64,000 bases of DNA, from NCBI RefSeq assembly GCF_019957155.1, contig NZ_JAIPME010000002.1:930001-994000 (forward strand), written 5' to 3'. The position numbers and the translations under genes were made by a program. Source of the DNA: Anaerococcus murdochii (lineage in GTDB: Bacteria; Bacillota; Clostridia; Tissierellales; Peptoniphilaceae). The notes beneath the pieces were generated by a model. That model had not been told where the DNA came from, made no database searches, and saw nothing but the letters and a program-made list of their open reading frames with translations. Shown here in pieces: positions 60,781 to 64,000 of this stretch (positions within the stretch are counted from its first letter, which is position 1; each line of letters begins with the position of its first letter).

Positions 60781-60976
60781 TATCAAACTAACTATAGAAT
60801 TATCGGAACAGGCTCTGATGGATTTGCTTGATTGCTTGGATGTTGGAATCCAAAATCTTAATCAAGAATATTATAGATATGGTGATATTGTTAGATTAAA
60901 TAATAGGATTTTGGATGCTGATAGGTGGGATAAGAAAAAGATTAGTTTTAGATATAAGACGGAGATTAAAAGATGA
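60773..60976 (+). CDS. Small hypothetical phage protein
   Basis: 67 residues, LTIELSEQALMDLLDCLDVG at the N-terminus and a basic C-terminus. GGTGGAGG precedes the start. Not recognised. The next gene begins four bases before its stop. Confidence 0.6.
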   Translation: MNDIKLTIELSEQALMDLLDCLDVGIQNLNQEYYRYGDIVRLNNRILDADRWDKKKISFRYKTEIKR

Positions 60977-61131
60977 CTAGAAAAAGAGATATTAACGATT
61001 GGCTGTTGTGGTTGATGGTGTTTTGGATTTTTAAAGACTTGTACGGATGGAAAAGCCTCTTGCTTTGTTTAGTGGGGGCGGTTGTGATTTATATAGCTAA
61101 TAAAGTTATTGATGAGAAAATGGAGGGTTAA
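60973..61131 (+). CDS. Small membrane protein of prophage (52 aa)
   Basis: 52 residues with two hydrophobic segments (WLLWLMVFWIF and SLLLCLVGAVVIYIA). ATGA overlap with the preceding gene supports translation. Not recognised. Confidence 0.55.
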   Translation: MTRKRDINDWLLWLMVFWIFKDLYGWKSLLLCLVGAVVIYIANKVIDEKMEG

Positions 61132-61134
61132 GAG

Positions 61135-61488
61135 ATGTTAGAAAGTGATTATTGCCCATATTGTGACGCTGAAATAGGGCCAAACGATGTAGTGGAAGTT
61201 TGTGATATGAGAGGAAACGAAGAAGACGAGTTAGTGGAATGTCCCAATTGTGGGAAACATATAAGAGCGAGTTTTGAACCAATGCTTTGTATGTCGCTTA
61301 CAAGTGAAGAATACTATCTAGAAAACTTGAAGCTCCAAAGACGAAATTATGAAAGAGAACTAAAAACTGAATACGGACAAGAAAGTAAAGATTTTTTTGA
61401 AATGATGATTAAGGAAGTAGATGAGAAAATAGCAGAGGCAAAAGCAAACATTAAAGATAACAAGAATCAAGGAGAGGCGGAGGAATAG
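61135..61488 (+). CDS. Zinc-ribbon phage protein (paralog)
   Basis: 117 residues. CPYCDAE near residue 7 and CPNCGKHIRAS near 35-45, with the same helical tail (YYLENLKLQRRNYERELKTE) as 59349-59699. The two genes are separated by four others, so the duplication is old or was followed by rearrangement. Confidence 0.75.
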   Translation: MLESDYCPYCDAEIGPNDVVEVCDMRGNEEDELVECPNCGKHIRASFEPMLCMSLTSEEYYLENLKLQRRNYERELKTEYGQESKDFFEMMIKEVDEKIAEAKANIKDNKNQGEAEE

Positions 61489-61491
61489 AAG

Positions 61492-61680
61492 GTGAAAGTA
61501 AAAGAACTTATAGATGGATTGAACGAGATGAACCCAGATAAGGAAGTTATGGGTTACTGGTATGACTGGAAAAGCGGAGATGGTATAAAAAAACATTTAT
61601 TTGATATAGGTTTTTGTTTTGATAAAAGAGATGTGTATCTAAATTTAGAAAAAACTAGAGAGGTCAAGGAGTTAGCGTAA
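61492..61680 (+). CDS. Small phage protein, first of three paralogs
   Basis: 62 residues from a GTG start. MKVKELIDGLNEMNPDKEV at the N-terminus is shared with the two following genes. The stop overlaps the next start (TAATG). Not recognised. Confidence 0.62.
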   Translation: MKVKELIDGLNEMNPDKEVMGYWYDWKSGDGIKKHLFDIGFCFDKRDVYLNLEKTREVKELA

Positions 61681-61844
61681 TGAAAGTAAAAGATTTAATT
61701 AAGGAACTATCTTTTTTTGATGATGAAGATGATGTTTTAGCTTATCTTTATGATGAGGAAAGCGATATTGAGCATGAGTGTGATTTTAAAGTGGATGGTG
61801 ATGTAATACCCTTGCTAAATTTGGAAGAAATTAGGAGGTATTGA
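61680..61844 (+). CDS. Small phage protein, second paralog (54 aa)
   Basis: 54 residues, MKVKDLIKELSFFDDEDDVL, then a C-terminal beta strand with LLNLEEIRRY, the counterpart of LNLEKTREV in the first copy. Confidence 0.62.
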   Translation: MKVKDLIKELSFFDDEDDVLAYLYDEESDIEHECDFKVDGDVIPLLNLEEIRRY

Positions 61845-61846
61845 TT

Positions 61847-62062
61847 ATGAAAGTTAAAGATTTTTTATATTGGTTTGATGATATTGACCCAGAAAGCGAA
61901 TTGAAATTTGATTTGTTTGAGGAAAAAATCAATGGTTGTGGGGACCCTATAGAATTTCACACTCCTTTAGATGCTACAGATATAGATTGTTTAGATGCTA
62001 CAGATGAAGATTGTTTAGTTGAGACTGATACTGTTATTGTGACTTTGGAATGGGGAGATTAA
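61847..62062 (+). CDS. Small phage protein, third paralog
   Basis: 71 residues from the ATG behind AGGAGG; the frame opens two codons earlier at a TTG. MKVKDFLYWFDDIDPESELK matches the N-termini of the two genes upstream. A short internal repeat of DATD units follows (DATDIDCLDATDEDCL). Confidence 0.62.
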   Translation: MKVKDFLYWFDDIDPESELKFDLFEEKINGCGDPIEFHTPLDATDIDCLDATDEDCLVETDTVIVTLEWGD

Positions 62063-62065
62063 GAA

Positions 62066-62260
62066 ATGAGATACGTTTATGCAAGGAAATCAAGACATTT
62101 TAATGGTGATGCTTATTTAAAAAAAGGTTTTGTGATGGCTTCTAGGAATCAGGATTTAGATGGTTCTAAATATTATGATTTACTTGTCTATGATAAGAAA
62201 TTGAAGGATGAGGAAGTCAAGGAATGGGGATTTGAGTATATAGGAGAGTTTACAGAATGA
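62066..62260 (+). CDS. Small hypothetical phage protein
   Basis: 64 residues (RYVYARKSRHFNGDAYLKKG). Small alpha/beta protein; unrecognised. Overlaps the MazG-like gene by four bases. Confidence 0.6.
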   Translation: MRYVYARKSRHFNGDAYLKKGFVMASRNQDLDGSKYYDLLVYDKKLKDEEVKEWGFEYIGEFTE

Positions 62261-62592
62261 ATTTTGAAGATTTAAAAGATAAGGTTTTATGCTGGGCAGA
62301 TGATAAGGATTTGCTCCACGCTGAAAATGCTCCTAAGCAATTTTTGAAGTTTATTGAAGAGGTTTTCGAGTTTAAGACAGAATTTGATATCAGCTACTGT
62401 CCATGGAGAGTAAGAAAAGGTTTAGAGCACAATCTTAGGCTTGAAATGGGAGATATTTTCGTTACTTTGATTATCCTTTGTGAACAGATTGGAATTGACC
62501 CTATTAAATGTTTAGAAATGGCATACAACAAAATTAGCAAAAGAAAAGGAAAGACTATAAATGGTCAATTTATCAAGGAGGAGGATTTATAA
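62257..62592 (+). CDS. MazG-like nucleotide pyrophosphohydrolase
   Basis: 111 residues. All-alpha NTP-PPase pattern: FIEEVFEFKTE (the E-E-x-x-E metal site) and LEMGDIFVTLIILCEQIGID (E-x-x-D), then CLEMAYNKISKRKGK. Members hydrolyse non-standard or excess dNTPs. Next to DNA methyltransferase, Nmad1 and ThyX genes, it probably shapes the nucleotide pool for phage replication. Confidence 0.85.
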   Translation: MNFEDLKDKVLCWADDKDLLHAENAPKQFLKFIEEVFEFKTEFDISYCPWRVRKGLEHNLRLEMGDIFVTLIILCEQIGIDPIKCLEMAYNKISKRKGKTINGQFIKEEDL

Positions 62593-63198
62593 GTGGAGAA
62601 TAAATCGGAGAATGTTTACGATAATTTAAAGAATGACAGATTGTTTGTAGAATTGGGGGCAAGTAATCATTCAGAATATGAAAGAGAAAAACATGATTAT
62701 TACGCCACAGACCCGCAGGCAGTAGAAGAATTATTGAAGGTAGAAAACTTTGATAAAAACATATTAGAGCCTTGTTGCGGTGAAGGGCATATATCGAAAA
62801 CATTAGAAAAACACGGCTATATGGTGGAATCAAGCGACTTGATAGACCGAGATTTTGGTCGAGGTGGGGTAGACTACCTCACCATATCAAGTTGGCATGG
62901 AGATATAATTACTAACCCTCCATACAAAGATGCTAAAGAATTTGTTGAACATTCTCTAGATATAATTAAGCCAGGTAAAAAAGTTGCAATGTTACTTAAA
63001 ATACAGTTTTTAGAAAGCGTGAAGCGTAGAAAATTATTTGAGGAACACCCGCCTAAATTTGTTTATGTGTTCAGCAAGAGGGCCAATTGTGCTAGAAATG
63101 GTGACTTTGAAAATTTCCCTCGTAATAGTGCAATTTGTTATTGTTGGTATATATGGGAAAAAGGATTTAAAGGCGAACCTGTTATCAGGTGGATATAG
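62593..63198 (+). CDS. Phage DNA methyltransferase (SAM-dependent)
   Basis: 201 residues from GTG. Motif I EPCCGEGHISKTL from residue 59 and catalytic NPPY at 108-111 point to an amino-methyltransferase acting on adenine or cytosine, as in phage Dam-like enzymes. HDYYATDPQAVEELL precedes. It may protect phage DNA from host restriction such as the type III system at 3556-8476. AGGAGG lies 11 bases before the start. Confidence 0.82.
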   Translation: MENKSENVYDNLKNDRLFVELGASNHSEYEREKHDYYATDPQAVEELLKVENFDKNILEPCCGEGHISKTLEKHGYMVESSDLIDRDFGRGGVDYLTISSWHGDIITNPPYKDAKEFVEHSLDIIKPGKKVAMLLKIQFLESVKRRKLFEEHPPKFVYVFSKRANCARNGDFENFPRNSAICYCWYIWEKGFKGEPVIRWI

Positions 63199-63210
63199 AA
63201 AGGATTTGTA

Positions 63211-63594
63211 ATGGGTAAGATTATATATTTAATATCAGTTTTGAAAACTATAGATATGTTGACAATCCTTGGCTTTGTAATAGGTGTGGGTGTTGTATTT
63301 TATACCACATATATAATAGAGGATTGTGAAGATTATATGAGTTATAGCTACAATGAGGAACGCAATGAATTTTATACTCAAAAATATAATTACAATATTA
63401 TGTTTCGCAAGAAAATCATAGTATTTATGTTAATATGTGTTCTTCTACAAGTTTTAATACCAAAGAAAGAAGAAATGTATGCGATAGCTTTGACTAAAAA
63501 CTACAAGGTTGAAGATATGTATAAAATGACAAAGGGTGAGATAAGAGATAACATCGATTATCTTTTTAAAAAGATTGAAGAATTGAAGAAGTGA
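63211..63594 (+). CDS. Membrane protein of prophage
   Basis: 127 residues with two transmembrane segments (about 15-38, LTILGFVIGVGVVFYTTYII, and 68-84, IIVFMLICVLLQVLI), a Tyr-rich loop between them and a charged C-terminus. Not recognised. AAAGGA precedes the ATG. Confidence 0.65.
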   Translation: MGKIIYLISVLKTIDMLTILGFVIGVGVVFYTTYIIEDCEDYMSYSYNEERNEFYTQKYNYNIMFRKKIIVFMLICVLLQVLIPKKEEMYAIALTKNYKVEDMYKMTKGEIRDNIDYLFKKIEELKK

Positions 63595-63603
63595 GGATTT
63601 ATA

Positions 63604-64000
63604 ATGGTAAGAATATTAGAAAATAAAGTAGAGCTAGTGAAAGAAAACCTATCTTATGATGATGTTTTATCCAAGATAGAACAAGCAACTAGATTATGTT
63701 ACAGGTCTAAAAGAAGTGAAACCAGGGAAGGTAGAGAAAAGTTTTTGAAAAATTTAATTGCAGTAGACCACGAATCTATAATTGAGCATGGCAGCCTATC
63801 TTTTCTTATAACCACAGATAGGGCTTGTGCTAATCAGATTGTAAGGCATAGACTTGCTTCATATAGTCAAGAATCAACCAGATACGTGAATTTAAGCGAT
63901 TTAGAGATTGTACTAGACCATTCATATGGTGAGGAAGAAAAAGAGAGAATAGTATCAAGGTGTATTGATATGACACTAACATATGGTTCTCTAGGTGGTG
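63604..64000 (+). CDS. thyX: Flavin-dependent thymidylate synthase ThyX, cut by window edge
   Basis: 132 residues visible; the frame is open to the last base. The ThyX signature RHRxxSxxxxSxRY is complete as RHRLASYSQESTRY (81-94), and EHGSLSFLI upstream is the conserved dUMP/FAD region. ThyX makes dTMP from dUMP using methylene-tetrahydrofolate, NADPH and FAD. It is preceded by GTGAGGA. Part of the prophage nucleotide module. Confidence 0.93.
   Translation, partial: MVRILENKVELVKENLSYDDVLSKIEQATRLCYRSKRSETREGREKFLKNLIAVDHESIIEHGSLSFLITTDRACANQIVRHRLASYSQESTRYVNLSDLEIVLDHSYGEEEKERIVSRCIDMTLTYGSLGG

Overview
The window reads as chromosome of a low-GC, anaerobic Gram-positive bacterium, most likely a Peptoniphilaceae member (Anaerococcus/Peptoniphilus type). 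This is inference from AT-rich codon use, strong AGGAGG ribosome binding sites, many lipoproteins with Cys lipoboxes, a glycyl radical enzyme, citrate fermentation genes and mannose-family PTS operons. No rRNA, tRNA or CRISPR array was seen.

Layout. (1) 1-8476 is a defence island: a gene cut by the window edge, an ApeA-like HEPN protein, an unrecognised protein, and a complete type III restriction-modification pair (mod, res). (2) 8644-18511 holds lipoprotein and surface-protein genes, an acetyltransferase, and an IS3-family element whose transposase is broken by a stop codon. (3) 18733-26273 is a citrate fermentation locus: citD-citE-citF, a 2-hydroxycarboxylate transporter, a malic-enzyme-type oxaloacetate decarboxylase and citX on the plus strand, meeting citG-citC on the minus strand. 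Together these import citrate, split it to acetate and oxaloacetate, decarboxylate the latter to pyruvate, and build and acetylate the lyase prosthetic group. (4) 26459-31988 carries housekeeping genes: a FakA-C-terminus-like protein, a TelA/XpaC pair and an M16C metallopeptidase.

(5) 32152-46782 is the most interesting metabolic block: a glycyl radical enzyme, a fructose-6-phosphate-aldolase-type transaldolase, a DeoR regulator, two paralogous mannose-family PTS operons each ending in a DUF956 gene, a glycyl-radical activase and a Gfo/Idh/MocA oxidoreductase. A TTTCGAA-containing motif lies in front of three of its transcription units. The set fits a radical 'anhydroglycolysis' route for 1,5-anhydrohexitols, or a related anaerobic sugar-alcohol route. 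A dead IS200-type element and a 974-base non-coding stretch, partly GC-rich and full of hairpins, lie within the block.

(6) 46943-64000 is the left part of a temperate prophage: integrase, a lipoprotein, an S24 repressor facing a cro-like gene across an operator region, then replication genes (DUF1351, a compact family B DNA polymerase, a P4-type primase/helicase) and many small early genes including Nmad1, MazG-like, DNA methyltransferase and ThyX. The prophage runs past the right edge, so its right attachment site is not visible.
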